NCBI GenBank assembly: GCA_964304625.1
Contig: OZ199838.1
Location: forward strand, 10,478,001-10,542,000
Direction: 5' to 3'
DNA from: Kudoa neothunni
Taxonomy: Eukaryota; Cnidaria
DNA length: 64,000 nucleotides
The notes beneath the pieces were generated by a model. That model worked only from the letters and a program-made list of their open reading frames with translations, searched no databases and had not been told where the DNA came from. The translations under genes were made by a program, and so were the position numbers. This document shows, piece after piece, positions 10,400-21,564 of the stretch (position 1 is the stretch's first letter; every line of letters starts with the position of its first letter).

Positions 10400-13300
10400 T
10401 TGGCGCAGTAGCTACTGTCGAACCTTTTGATGGGAAAAATGCAGAGGCATGGTGTGCTCGATTTGAATTATTGTTAGTTCATCGAAATATTCCACCAGAA
10501 AAGCACTCATTGGAACTACTAGTGTCATTGTCACCAATAGTATTTAAGATAGTGACAGAGTCTGGATGGACAATGACATCTGATTATAATGGAATGAAAC
10601 AATTCTTGCTTAGTAGATTTGGCTCCATTAAGGATGGCTATATCTCTCAGCGAGAATTCTTCGAGTGCGTCCAAACCGATAATATGAACGTTATCGAATA
10701 CGCAGAAGAGTTGCGTAGAAAAGCGGCTGTGACCCTCACTGGAGTTTTTATGGATCAAATCAACAAGATGATGAAGAATCAATTCATCCATGGTGTGAGG
10801 AGTAAAGAAATTCAGAAAAACTTGATGATTAAGGATCCGGTATCTTTCGAAGATGCTCTTACTCTAGCTAGGAAGTTGGAGTTTGTGGCGAACAATACAA
10901 TGGTGAGTGTATCAGAAGTACCGATTCCTGAAGTTCTTGCAGTTGGTAGGAAGAACAAAGAGGATATGATATTGGAAAGGCTGGATGCATTGGAAAGCAA
11001 ATTTAAAATCAAAACCCCTGTTAAATGCTATGGATGTGGGAAACTTGGACATATAAAAAAACATTGTTATTTGACCAAGTGTAGTAATTCTAAATACGCC
11101 TCTCTATTTTTTCTGAAATTACAAATTAAAAACATTGTGGTGGGTGCGTTATTTGACACTGGTTCGCAACTTAGTATTATAAACCACAAACTATTTCTAT
11201 TGTTGGGTCAGCAACACATTAAAATCACCCATGAAAAAGTTATATCTGCATGTGGTGGAGAAATGGAAGTTAAGGGTATTACTGTGTTACCTATAAGTGT
11301 TGAAGGGAAAAGCATAAACCATAAGTTTTATGTAATAGAAAATGTCATACACGATTGTATCATTGGAGTCGATGTGACGAACAGACTTGGATTGACTGTG
11401 AAAATTGGAGAAAAGACGCTGGAATTGAAAGCTAACTCTGAGTCTTTAATGGTTGCGAATATTTCCACCAAGAAGGATGATGAAATTGAGAAGCCAATTT
11501 ATCATTATATTGATACTGGAACAAGAGTGCCGATAAGAGACCAAAGACGTAGAATTCCATTTCACAAGCGAAATATAATGAACGAGTTGATTAGAGAACT
11601 CGTTGAAAATGATGTTATTGAAAAGTCGTGCTCAGAATGGGCTTCGAATGCGGTTATTGTCCCAAAGAAATCCGGGAAGTTTAGGCTCTGTGTGGATTAC
11701 CGAAAGCTAAATGCAATAACGATTAAGGATTCCTATCCATTGCCTAGAATAGATGATATCTTTGATATGTTGGGAGGTTCAAGGTACTTCTCAGTTCTGG
11801 ATCTCAAAGATGGCTACCATCAAGTGCTGATTGATGAAAATGATAAGGAAAAAACAGCATTCTATGGTACTGATGAGATATACCAATTCAAACGTATGCC
11901 CTTCGGACTTTGCAATGCACCGGCCACGTTTCAACGCATGATGAACTCGGTTTTGAAGAATTTTATTGGGAAGATATGTTTGGTCTATCTTGATGACGTT
12001 ATAATATTTAGTAAAAACTATAATCAACATGTCGATGACGTCAAGAAGATATTGAAGGTTTTGGGAGATAAAAAATTGAAAATTAACGAAAACAAATCAG
12101 TATTCTATAAGAAGGAGGTCCACTTTCTTGGTCACGTCATTGGTGAAAAGGGGATAACCCCTGATCCGTCTAAAACTCAAGTTATCAATGAGTGGCCAAC
12201 TCCCAATAATGTTAAGGATGTTCAAAAATTCCTAGGACTTGCCAACTACTATCGCAGATTTGTAAAAAAATTTTCTGAAATTTCTGCCCCTCTTTATGAA
12301 TTGCTCAAAAAGGATGTTCCCTGGAACTGGTCTATTGACTGTGAGATCAGCTTCAATACAATCAAGAAGGAAATCACGTCTCCAACGGTCTTAACCAACC
12401 CAGATTGGGAAAAGACATTCATTTTGGATACAGACGCTAGTAACCTTGCAATTGGTGGTGTACTGTCTCAAATGATAAATGGTACAGAGAAGGTAATATC
12501 ATTTGGAAGTCGCAATTTACTTCAGAGAGAAAGAAATTATTGTGCGACTCGGAAAGAATTGTTGGTTCTGGTGCATTTTGTGAAACTTTTTAAGAATTAT
12601 CTTGCTGGAAAGAAATTCATAATTCGTACCGACCATAACGCCTTAAAATGGTTGTTGTCTTTCACAAACCCAGAAGTACAAGTTGCAAGATGGTTGGAGA
12701 TTTTGGCGGAGTACGAATTTGAGGTAATCCACAGACCAGGGAAAGATCATGCGAACGCCGATGCATTGTCTCGAATTCCGAATCCAAAGAATTGCAATGC
12801 GGTCGAAGTAAAGGGGTTCCCTGACGAGCTGATTCGAAGAGTTCAGATGGCTGATCCAAATGTATCCCAAATTATTGGTTGGATGAAGACGAATAGAATG
12901 CCTCTTGTGGAACCAAAAGAGCGGAGCGACCAAATTAGAATTTTATGGAAGTTGAGATCAATGTTGAAAATCGAAAATGATATACTCTATCGAGTTTTCA
13001 GAAACGACACCACAATGGAGACTAGACTTAGATTGATTGTACCAGACAGACTGAAAAAAGAAGTTTTGAAAGTTGCTCATGATAGCAGTACTTCGGGACA
13101 CTTGGGGCACAACAAAGTGAATGAATTCGTATCTCGAAAATTTTACTGGCCATTTCAAAAGAAGGATGTGAAGAATTGGTGTGAATCGTGTCCAAACTGC
13201 GCTGCGAGGAATCGACAAACAAAAAAATTTGTTTCTGAGTTGAATACGGAAGTGTGTAGCTATCCTATGCAAAGAGTAGCTATTGATGTTGTTGGACCGC

Positions 13301-14118
13301 TCCGAGTGACTAATAATGGGAATCGCTATATTGTAGTTATTCAGGATTACTTCACTAAATGGGCAGAAGCGTTTGCCATCAAAAACCAAGAAACCATGAC
13401 GATGTCACAAAAACTGGTAAAGCATGTGTTTAGTAGATTTGGACTTCCTCATACACTTCACAGCGACCAAGGGAGCAATTTTGAGTCTGCAATTTTTAAG
13501 CAAACATGTGAACTGCTTGGAATAAGAAAGACGCGTACATGCCCATACAATCCTAAGTCAGACGGCATGGTAGAGAGACTGAATCGTACCATAATTGATA
13601 TGTTAAGCAAGGTTGTTGATCGACATGCGGAATGGGATTCTTTGCTACCGTTGGTTATGATGGCGTATCGTTCGGCGCCTCATAGTTCTTCGAAGTATTC
13701 TCCAAATTTCCTTATGATGGGACGAGAGGTTAAATCGGCGATCGAAATTGTTTTTGAAACTGGAAGTACCTTGCAAACGCTTGACGGTTATGTAAAAAAT
13801 TTAAAATCAAATCTTACGATGGCATACAATTTGGCAAAAGAGAATATGGAGCTGTCACTGGAAAAAACGAAAAACCGATACAACAAGAAAGCCTATGGAA
13901 ATCCTTACAAACCTGGCGAAATGGTATGGGTCCAAATTCCAGTCAGGAAAAATAAACTCGATCCATTTTTCGATGGGCCGTATACAGTGAAGCAGAGAAT
14001 AACAAATTCTACTTATCGCCTCGAAAAAAATGGAAAGCAATTCGTCACAAATTTTGATAAAATGAAACCATACAAGGCTAGGAATGAGAAATTATTGGAT
14101 CCTGTTATCAACCTATAA
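10375..14118 (+). CDS. gag-pol polyprotein of the LTR element
   Basis: One frame of 1,247 residues carries the domains in the order of Ty3-type elements. They are: a gag region; a CCHC zinc knuckle (about 218-231); an aspartic protease with Asp-Thr-Gly (about 261-263); reverse transcriptase with Tyr-Leu-Asp-Asp (about 536-540); RNase H with Leu-Asp-Thr-Asp-Ala-Ser (about 683); and integrase with an HHCC zinc module (about 900-940) and a DDE core (about 970-1070). Near the C-terminus there is a GPY-type module (Gly-Pro-Tyr, about residue 1201). Gag and pol are in one frame, as in some Metaviridae lineages. The frame starts within the 5' LTR and ends about 24 bp before the 3' LTR. It looks whole. 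Confidence 0.95.
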   Translation: MSVYGGINIGAVATVEPFDGKNAEAWCARFELLLVHRNIPPEKHSLELLVSLSPIVFKIVTESGWTMTSDYNGMKQFLLSRFGSIKDGYISQREFFECVQTDNMNVIEYAEELRRKAAVTLTGVFMDQINKMMKNQFIHGVRSKEIQKNLMIKDPVSFEDALTLARKLEFVANNTMVSVSEVPIPEVLAVGRKNKEDMILERLDALESKFKIKTPVKCYGCGKLGHIKKHCYLTKCSNSKYASLFFLKLQIKNIVVGALFDTGSQLSIINHKLFLLLGQQHIKITHEKVISACGGEMEVKGITVLPISVEGKSINHKFYVIENVIHDCIIGVDVTNRLGLTVKIGEKTLELKANSESLMVANISTKKDDEIEKPIYHYIDTGTRVPIRDQRRRIPFHKRNIMNELIRELVENDVIEKSCSEWASNAVIVPKKSGKFRLCVDYRKLNAITIKDSYPLPRIDDIFDMLGGSRYFSVLDLKDGYHQVLIDENDKEKTAFYGTDEIYQFKRMPFGLCNAPATFQRMMNSVLKNFIGKICLVYLDDVIIFSKNYNQHVDDVKKILKVLGDKKLKINENKSVFYKKEVHFLGHVIGEKGITPDPSKTQVINEWPTPNNVKDVQKFLGLANYYRRFVKKFSEISAPLYELLKKDVPWNWSIDCEISFNTIKKEITSPTVLTNPDWEKTFILDTDASNLAIGGVLSQMINGTEKVISFGSRNLLQRERNYCATRKELLVLVHFVKLFKNYLAGKKFIIRTDHNALKWLLSFTNPEVQVARWLEILAEYEFEVIHRPGKDHANADALSRIPNPKNCNAVEVKGFPDELIRRVQMADPNVSQIIGWMKTNRMPLVEPKERSDQIRILWKLRSMLKIENDILYRVFRNDTTMETRLRLIVPDRLKKEVLKVAHDSSTSGHLGHNKVNEFVSRKFYWPFQKKDVKNWCESCPNCAARNRQTKKFVSELNTEVCSYPMQRVAIDVVGPLRVTNNGNRYIVVIQDYFTKWAEAFAIKNQETMTMSQKLVKHVFSRFGLPHTLHSDQGSNFESAIFKQTCELLGIRKTRTCPYNPKSDGMVERLNRTIIDMLSKVVDRHAEWDSLLPLVMMAYRSAPHSSSKYSPNFLMMGREVKSAIEIVFETGSTLQTLDGYVKNLKSNLTMAYNLAKENMELSLEKTKNRYNKKAYGNPYKPGEMVWVQIPVRKNKLDPFFDGPYTVKQRITNSTYRLEKNGKQFVTNFDKMKPYKARNEKLLDPVINL

Positions 14119-14142
14119 AGCCAAAAAATTGAAGGGGAAAAG

Positions 14143-14228
14143 TGTTAAGTTCTAGATATACTTTAATCCATATGCATAGTCACGTGTTTCAGTAGTTTAT
14201 AAAATGAGCGTTTATGGTGGCATTAACA
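14143..14228 (+). repeat. 3' LTR (86 bp)
   Basis: Identical to 10314-10399, directly preceded by the purine tract and followed by the ATTGA target duplication. Confidence 0.95.
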
Positions 14229-14558
14229 ATTGATTATTTATCTTAACAATATAAAAATGATGTAGAATCCAAAAATAAACATTAATTACTTAGTTTTTGA
14301 ATATACAGTGAAATGTTACGTCATATTTTATAATCTATTTCAACATGTTTTGTGGTTGATTGTTTCAAGCTTTTTAAATTACTATAATTAATTTACCGAG
14401 ATGTATTATCTATTAAACTTTTTGTAAAAACTAGTAACAACCACAAAACGTTGGAATCATGAAATCCCTAATAATCGTCATTTCAACGAATAATCACCCT
14501 CGATTTTTTAGAGGTCTAATCCTGACATGGGGATTAAACGGAACCGTTGCAATAGCCA

Positions 14559-14941
14559 CTGCCTTATAATTAGTTCGTACATTAATCCTACATTTTTAAA
14601 ATTAAATTTTTACAAATATTACAATTAGTCAACTGATGCTGGTATAATATATGGAAAACCTATTCTTACAGGCATGCAATTATTAATAGGTAATTGCTTA
14701 GGATGAATAAAGCATGGTTTATTCGATCTATTAAATGGTATAGCCTGTGGAAATAACTTCGAGGGTTTAGCAGCTATTTATATGATAGATTACATCAACT
14801 ATTATTGATAACAAATACAGTGCCGAAAATACTCTACTGGTGATAAAACAATGATAAATACAAAACATTAAAATAATCAACAGGTTCGATTTTTATCGTC
14901 GTCGCTGATTTGGATTACGGCCAATATTCTACATTTTAACC
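14559..14941 (+). repeat. interspersed repeat R3, copy 1
   Basis: Matches 52795-53304 in the same orientation over most of its length, with an internal deletion relative to that copy. Its right end (ATATTCTACATTTTAACC) corresponds to the inverted end of the other copy. Its left end is missing or altered where it meets repeat R2. Non-coding; probably a MITE. Confidence 0.6.
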
Positions 14942-16184
14942 GGATTAACTTTTACGGTGCCATGGCCTCTGCCATTAAGAATCTCTCGATTATTAAAAGA
15001 ACGATCTTTAACGAAGCTGACCATTATAGAATTAGAGGGATTATTAAAAGAGTTCATTTACTTATTTTATGCTGATTTTGAGAATAAATTCATTTTTTTC
15101 TCGTCATATTTCAAAAAATTATATTTTTTAACGCATACGAATTAATTAAAATCTGAGGTATTTTTACCAAAAAATTCATTAGAGTTAAGTCGGGTTTAAG
15201 TACATTAGATCAATTTTATTGAAAGATGTTTTTGGCAGTTTTCAACAAAGTGTCGTTAAATGCCGGGTGTCAACATCTTAAAAAATTTGTATAACACAAA
15301 TATCTACACTAATGAATAAAAATGGGCTAATATTTTCAATATTATCATCAAGTAAAATCCTTACTTTATTTTAACATTTGAATAATCTAGAAATTTATTC
15401 TTGGCTATACATTAATTTTCTTAATATTTTCAGCGCTAAATAGAATTAGGTTAAGTTTCGTTAGTAACATTAGTATAACTTAAAAAAGAAAATCGTATCA
15501 ACTAATATTATTTTATTAATTATTATATACCTGTATTCCTAGGCGAAATGAATTTATAATAATCACACATACAATTCTTGTGAAAAGACACTTAAAAATT
15601 ATAAAAATGGTTCAGTTCGTTAAACGGCACATTATTCTGATTATATAATTCAGTAGGATTATCAATGAAAATCCAAAAAGGTTACTCAAACCAATATTCT
15701 CTCAGCCGATTACCACCAACACTACTGGTAGGCACGCCTAATATGTAGTACGGAACGCTGAATCTTCCACACTAGGGATTAATTAGAAATGAATAGTGGT
15801 TTGTTGAATGTATATTATTGAATTTATTTTGTTTGAAAAGGATGATGATAAATAGTGGTTTATAACGCAAATCCCACCAACTAAAAGATATAAATATGAA
15901 CAAACGCAACATCTTTAATAAATTGTTGTCAAATAGCATTCCTAACTTTCAAAATACACATCTCCCAACGAATATAGATTTAATATCATTAGAGCGAAGT
16001 TGGTATCGGTACAATTCAACCCATTAATTCGGCTAAAGTTACTCAATAATGATATTAGCTAAACAAGCGTAAAGCCCGAACACCTGATCATTTTCACATT
16101 ATTGTATTGACTGGATTAATATGTGTTAAGAAAAATTGGATAATGACGAAAAGTTTATTATGTGTATGATTCACAGCTCAGAGC
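14942..16184. other. no gene recognised; upstream region of the MRTF-like gene
   Basis: AT-rich intergenic DNA without open frames of note. The stretch just after it (about 16185-16298) is less AT-rich and ends at a good donor site (GGGTAAGTTT at about 16296), suggesting a non-coding first exon and promoter for the gene that begins at 16585. Confidence 0.35.
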
Positions 16185-16584
16185 AAAAGTGGCTCTGCAA
16201 AAGCGCTCGCTACTGCGCAGGTTCAAAGTTATAAGCTGGTTACGAAGCTAAGTCTTTTGTTCTCACACAGGGATTTTAATTCTATGAATACGAAGGGTAA
16301 GTTTCTCCTTTGTTAAAGATACTAACAGTAAAGTAATTCGATCGATAACGGCTTTTCTGGTCAACGCATTCAAGCTTTCGAATGGGTTTCCTTGAGATTA
16401 ATTATCTAATCGATAATCATTCGCCTTTGTGTATTTTTTTCGTCCTATGATAATTATGAACCTAGATCTCGAGAATCATCTGGTCAACAGGGAATCAAGG
16501 GAATCGTTGATTCAAAAGGGGATTCTTCGATGTATGTTTATTTTAGGTGTATCGATGTTTTTTTATTTATTTACAGCTTTCAAC

Positions 16585-19500
16585 ATGGATCCTTTCGTTT
16601 CTAACCAGATTTCGCAGATTCAACGAGTTAGGGTAACTAATTTTTCTTTATTAAATATTTTATTACCTTCCGATTGGGTGTAAATGTTTCGCTTAAGGTT
16701 ATTATATCCCATCACATAATATAATTTTGGATAACTGCATAAGTAATATAATTGTTCGATTCGATTAGTTGAAATTGGTTCACTTTCTCATTCTATATGG
16801 AAATCGTTATTATTTTTATTGGTTTGTTTAATTTTTACCTTGACACAACGACTGATTAAGTTTCCATGTGGATGCTCATTATCATCCTATGCCGAGTCTT
16901 AATCTCTAAGTGAAAGCACATTTAAAAACTTGTTGGTTGTGATGCACTTTAACTGTACACGCATAGGTTGAAATTGTAATGTTTTGATTCGTTATGATAC
17001 TTTACAAATAAATTGAGAAATCCCTGATAATAATTAACTATATTGTTCTATTTAAGCTTTTTTTAATTCAGTTAATGTTACAGTAACATATAGATTATAC
17101 GATTGTGATTTAAGACTTTCGGCAGCTCCTAGAGGTTGTCTTAGTTGATTTTAACGGTTATTTTGCTTGAACTCATTTACTGATCAACCTAACTGAATAG
17201 GAGTTTTTTCCTCTTATTAAATTAGATTTTATACCAAAGTGCATTTATGATGTCATATTTTCCATTTATTGTTAAAATAAAAGTTCAGAACAGAGCCAGT
17301 TTTGAGGGGTTCCTGAAAGTTATAAATTTTAAAGTTTTAAATATGGTTGCATTTTTTCGTGTGAATTTTCTTATGGAAACAATTTTTTTATTATATAATC
17401 TCGTTAGTTATTATTGCTTGTATATTAATGAAGTTTTGTTGTGATGATGATAGCACGAATTAAACGTAAACTTACATTTATCCTAGATTAATTCGCGACG
17501 ATTCATCCAACAGGTAGTATCGTCGAAAAATGGAAACAACCGACTATTATTCTTATTCTTGTTTTCTGAGCGATACATATAAATATAATTAAAGCTTTTA
17601 AAATTCATGCGTTGGCTAATTAACCACTAAGGAACTTGTTTAATGTTTAAGTCTGATCGGTTATCTTCAAAATTATGGCTGATGTACGACAACATGGCAA
17701 TATTTTTGAATCAATACATGTTGTGCCCAAATTTGTTGTCCGCTTTCTAATCACGCTTCGATTGATTATTTGAAATGGGCTGCTTTATTATTTTTATTTC
17801 CTTAAATGAATGTTACCGAGTCTTTTAAGCGCTCTATAAAACAAGTTGATTAAACAAACTAACTTCCATTGTTTGTAAAAGTTAATTTCTTCTATATTTA
17901 TTTATTATTTATTAAATAAACAATAAATAATGTTTCAACATATTTTCTGCAAGTATTTACCATCTGAACCACTCAAAACGCTTAGGCTTTTTTCGTCTTT
18001 AATGATAATGAGTTGTAATCTGAATTCAATTTAAACCTCTTAAATCTTAAATGTAATAATAAATAATTTAACATGCTGTTTTCTATCTCTAAGTATAAAT
18101 TTACCTGCTTTTGTGTAGATCTCTCACTTTAATATTAATATCAAATATGTTTCATAATGTCCCAACAAGTGTTTAATTTATGCATTAATGAGGAAAGCAT
18201 TTTAGTATGTAGTTTCTTGAAAGATTCTCCAGTCCTGAGCTTAATGAAACGTGGAGAGTTGATTAGCTAATATATCAACAATAATTTTTTGCCCAACGAA
18301 CAATTTTTAATATGAAGGTGGAATATTGAAAATGACGCCATAAATAGTTTGTATATATTTATAATTTATTTCTAATATGTTTATTATATTTCAATTTTTA
18401 TTATGTTGAAAAATTTAATCATGTTTTTGTTTGAATTGTTTATTTACTTAAAATTTTCGAAGAGCCCAATCCAATAAGTTTAAAAGAGTTTTTCATTTTT
18501 AATTGTTTACTAGAACAACAAACTAATGAATGAAAAACTTCGAAGCAGACCAAATATTAATGTACTTATCGAGAAAAATATCCTTCGAGATTATGATATT
18601 AATCTAACCGGTAACAACAATAACAATAACAACAACCAGCATCATCACCCATTCAACCCAATGAATAATAACGACCTTATTTGTGCACAACCAACGAATG
18701 ATCCGCACTCCACATATCCCACCCCAAACAACTATTTGAGACAGAAGAATCCATCCAACCACGCTAATAATGTCAATGGTAGTAATAGAGGTAATCGTAA
18801 TAGTGGTGTAATTCTCGATCCATATGAAAAACAAAAAATTCGTTATATGCTCTCCGATCACTTGGTCACAAGACCTAGTCCCATCGATCTATTGAATTGT
18901 CAAATTCTGTGTCCCGATCTTCAGTATTCGGACCACCTTAAAAATCTTAATGGAGATTCCTTACTGAATTCGGTGCACTCGTATTTCGATGAGTTGTCGA
19001 AAAGGAAACAAAAACCAACTGATTTTCAAAAGAAAGCTAAAAAATATTCATTCCATGATGTGACACCTGATAAAATCAAACTATCCAATTCGAACCATAT
19101 TTCGCACTATAACAAAGGGGTTAGAGGTACTAGTAACAAAACAGCAGTTGTCACCAACAACAATCCTCCTGTGATAACACCAAACACCCAGGATATGTTT
19201 AAAAGTCACCATAAACGTCTTATTGAACAACAAACAATCTATCTCAATTATGAGGTGGCTAGAAGAAATGCACTCATTAGCCAACTTAAAAAAGAAAAAG
19301 ACGAACTGTTCAACATTAAATACATGCTTGAATGTCATAATCTGAACCAAACCAATAACAGCAACAACTCTATTAATACGAATAATGTACATAATGTGAA
19401 TGATTTGCCTGCTGCCTACAACAACGGCTTTGACGATCCAAATTTTAGTTCTAATTTCCCTCTTGATTTCAATCAATGTATGATAATTTGTTGATTACAT

Positions 19501-20230
19501 GAGGTTCTTGTTTATTGAAACTCTTCTCAATTTAGCCACCCCTATCAACAGTGGCAACCATCGGAACGATAACTCTTTCAACGATGCATCAACATTAAAC
19601 TCTGACCCCATGTTCACTTATCGACCTTCTTCTTTCAATAAAAGTCTGATGCATTCCACAGAATATTCAGTTGATGATTATCTTCGAAAGTTTGATATTG
19701 ACATACCATCCCATCGTAGACTGACGGATTCCTATGTGGATTCCAACAATCAACAATGCTCGGTTTCCCATCCTTTTCAACAGTTTATTTGTAACGAAAG
19801 CCAATCCGGCTTGTGCACCACTCCACCTTCTTATTCAAATTATTCCTTTACTAATGGTGCTGCTAACGGCTCCATGTGTACAAAAAATTCATTTCAACAA
19901 TTCGGAAACCATCCAATCAACAGTGTTTCCGATGTAACATTTGAAAACAAATACAACTACTCAACCACTAGAAATTCCACCGCTGTCGACTCAAGCTATC
20001 CAACCTCCAACAATAGTGACATATTCAACAACACCAACCATATGTATAACGTGAATAATGGATTTTCAACTGCTAGAAATAGCAACGATTTTCAACATCA
20101 ACAATTTCCCTTGTGTAATTACGACACTTCTCAAGACCACAGTTCTTTAGGTGTCGCCCAAATGGACTTTAGTAGTTTGGTTGCCTTTTACGAATTACTT
20201 GCCGATATGTCCAGAAATTCCAAATATTAA
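16585..20230 (+). CDS. myocardin-related transcription factor-like protein (RPEL, SRF cofactor)
   Basis: Spliced model: 16585-16632, 18514-19477 and 19536-20230, 568 residues, introns of 1,881 and 58 bp with GT..AG ends and frame kept. MRTFs sense G-actin through RPEL motifs and co-activate SRF. An RPEL motif lies at about 21-40 (Met-Asn-Glu-Lys-Leu-Arg-Ser-Arg-Pro, then Glu-Lys-Asn-Ile-Leu), close to the third RPEL of vertebrate MRTFs. A second, degenerate RPEL lies at about 129-148. A basic block followed by Tyr-Ser-Phe-His-Asp-Val-Thr-Pro-Asp (about 181-205) matches the SRF-binding B1 box (KKLKYHQYIPPD). A coiled coil or leucine zipper lies at about 249-288. The rest is rich in Asn, Ser and Gln, like an activation domain. 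No SAP domain is seen, and the RPEL motifs are separated by an Asn/His-rich insert. A 5' untranslated exon near 16298 is likely. Phactr proteins also carry RPELs but lack the B1 box and zipper. Confidence 0.75.
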
Positions 20231-20519
20231 CACTTTTTTCAATTAATATTGATTTTTTATTATTTTGTACTTGTTAATTTACAGTTTTTAAATTGTTTTT
20301 TTTTAATTTCTAATGCGATATTTTATCTATTGGTGGCTGGCTCACAGAATTTGGTTTAAATTAGAGAATTCAAAAAAGTTTTTTTGTTCTCAAGATTGAA
20401 TATAGTGAAAAATGATAAAAGAGATCGACATTTTTATAAAATAAATATGTTAATTGCATTTTATAAGATGACATCCTCCCGATTGAAGCATTTTGACCAA
20501 TTTAATGCGTTTCAAAGTA

Positions 20520-20999
20520 CAGTTGAATCTCGATTATTCCTACATAAGGATTGTTTACTTGATTTATGATAATTTTTAACTATTTTTTAGGTAAAATAAT
20601 TTTGATTATGCAATTTAAATTGAAAATGTTGGCATATCTGTTAATTAAGAGTATGGAGACTTGATAGAAAGAACAGTAATTAATGCATGTTTAGTGAACA
20701 TGCGGATAAATGTATAGATATAATATAAATTTATATTAGAACTAAATGCTTAACTCAAGTTTTAGAAGAAAAATTTATGAATAATTAACCTAGAACTATG
20801 TTTCTTTTAAATATTGCATCGTTATATACGCTAAATTATATATGTCGTAGGGTGATGTGTAATGTTTCTATCCTGAATTATGACTATATAGTTTTTCCGA
20901 TTTCCGGTTACCGAAATTCTGGACAATCGAACATTAATTGACACATTATTCCAATAAAATAAAATTTAAAATATCTTCCGGACAATCGGGTTTCGACTG
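20520..20999 (-). mobile_element. pogo-type MITE, copy 1
   Basis: The ends are CAGTTGAATCTCGATTATTCC on the left and, read inward from the right, CAGTCGAAACCCGATTGTCC, with TA duplications at 20518-20519 and 21000-21001. The interior matches 31839-32444 in inverted orientation, including GATATG(C/T)CAACATTTT. At 480 bp it has no coding capacity. Confidence 0.8.
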
Positions 21000-21001
21000 T
21001 A

Positions 21002-21564
21002 CATTCATTCATCTAAGAGTAATAGTATAGATTTATGCATTCTCTAATTTTAAAACTGATATAGTGAGTATTGAGAGGCTCAGAAGCCTTGGCCATCATA
21101 TATGAAAGGTAGAATGGCATCCGCAAAGTTACAGACCATTAATGTAAATGCTCATATTTATAAATAAGAAAATATATTAAAAGCAGTTGTTCACATTTAA
21201 AATGTACTAAAAATTGGTTTAAAAATTACTAATTCGTCTGAATATATGTAAAAAATTTATCGGTTATTACGAATTTTCCACTGTTTGTTTGATAACAAAT
21301 TCCATTTACATTGCGATTACTCAAGAGTTAATTTCTAGAATTATTGCTATTGTTGAAAAATAATTATCAAGAAAAGCTATAAAATTCAATATTATTATAT
21401 CAAATTTTCTATCATTATTTTTTCCTATATGTATTAGAAGAATTTATTATAACATGAACTAGACTAATATTTTGAAATTACGAGAATCTAATCAGCAGTT
21501 CTTGATAGGGATAATTGATCAATTTAATTCTGAACGTTAAACTAATGTATTATTCAAAACCAAA
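21002..21564. other. no gene recognised
   Basis: AT-rich spacer between two transposons; no open frames or motifs seen. Confidence 0.3.

Larger units (their letters stand above)
10314..14228 (+). mobile_element. Ty3-type (Metaviridae) LTR retrotransposon, looks whole
   Basis: The element of 3,915 bp is bounded by two identical 86-bp LTRs that begin TGTTAA and end TTAACA. It is flanked by perfect 5-bp target duplications ATTGA at 10309-10313 and 14229-14233. A purine tract (GAAGGGGAAAAG, 14131-14142) precedes the 3' LTR. A single gag-pol frame fills almost the whole interior. No breaks are apparent, and the identical LTRs and duplications imply a very recent insertion, though an 86-bp LTR limits the dating. 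It is inserted inside repeat R2. Confidence 0.95.
9493..14546. repeat. interspersed repeat R2, copy 1 (split by an LTR element)
   Basis: Positions 9493-10313 plus 14229-14546 form one repeat of about 1.14 kb. Its right two-thirds match 35885-36690 in the same orientation. It is bordered by a 12-bp direct repeat TTGCAATAGCCA at 9481-9492 and 14547-14558, which may be a target duplication and would suggest a DNA transposon derivative. A perfect palindrome CCCTCGAAATTTCGAGGG lies near its left end. No coding capacity was seen. The related copy lacks the LTR element and so acts as an empty-site comparison. Confidence 0.6.

Noticed and set aside
10531-14040. Many minus-strand and off-frame open stretches inside the LTR element
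   Set aside because: They are shadows of the 1,247-residue gag-pol frame and have no family features.
14881-14925. GGTTCGAT in repeat R3, considered as the B box of a tRNA-derived SINE
   Set aside because: No A box at proper distance and no tRNA fold; the element has MITE-like inverted ends instead.
16185-16260. GC-richer segment with CGCTCGCTACTGCGCAGG, considered as a tRNA or small RNA gene
   Set aside because: No cloverleaf or A/B box pairing fits; it is better explained as promoter or 5' untranslated sequence of the MRTF-like gene.
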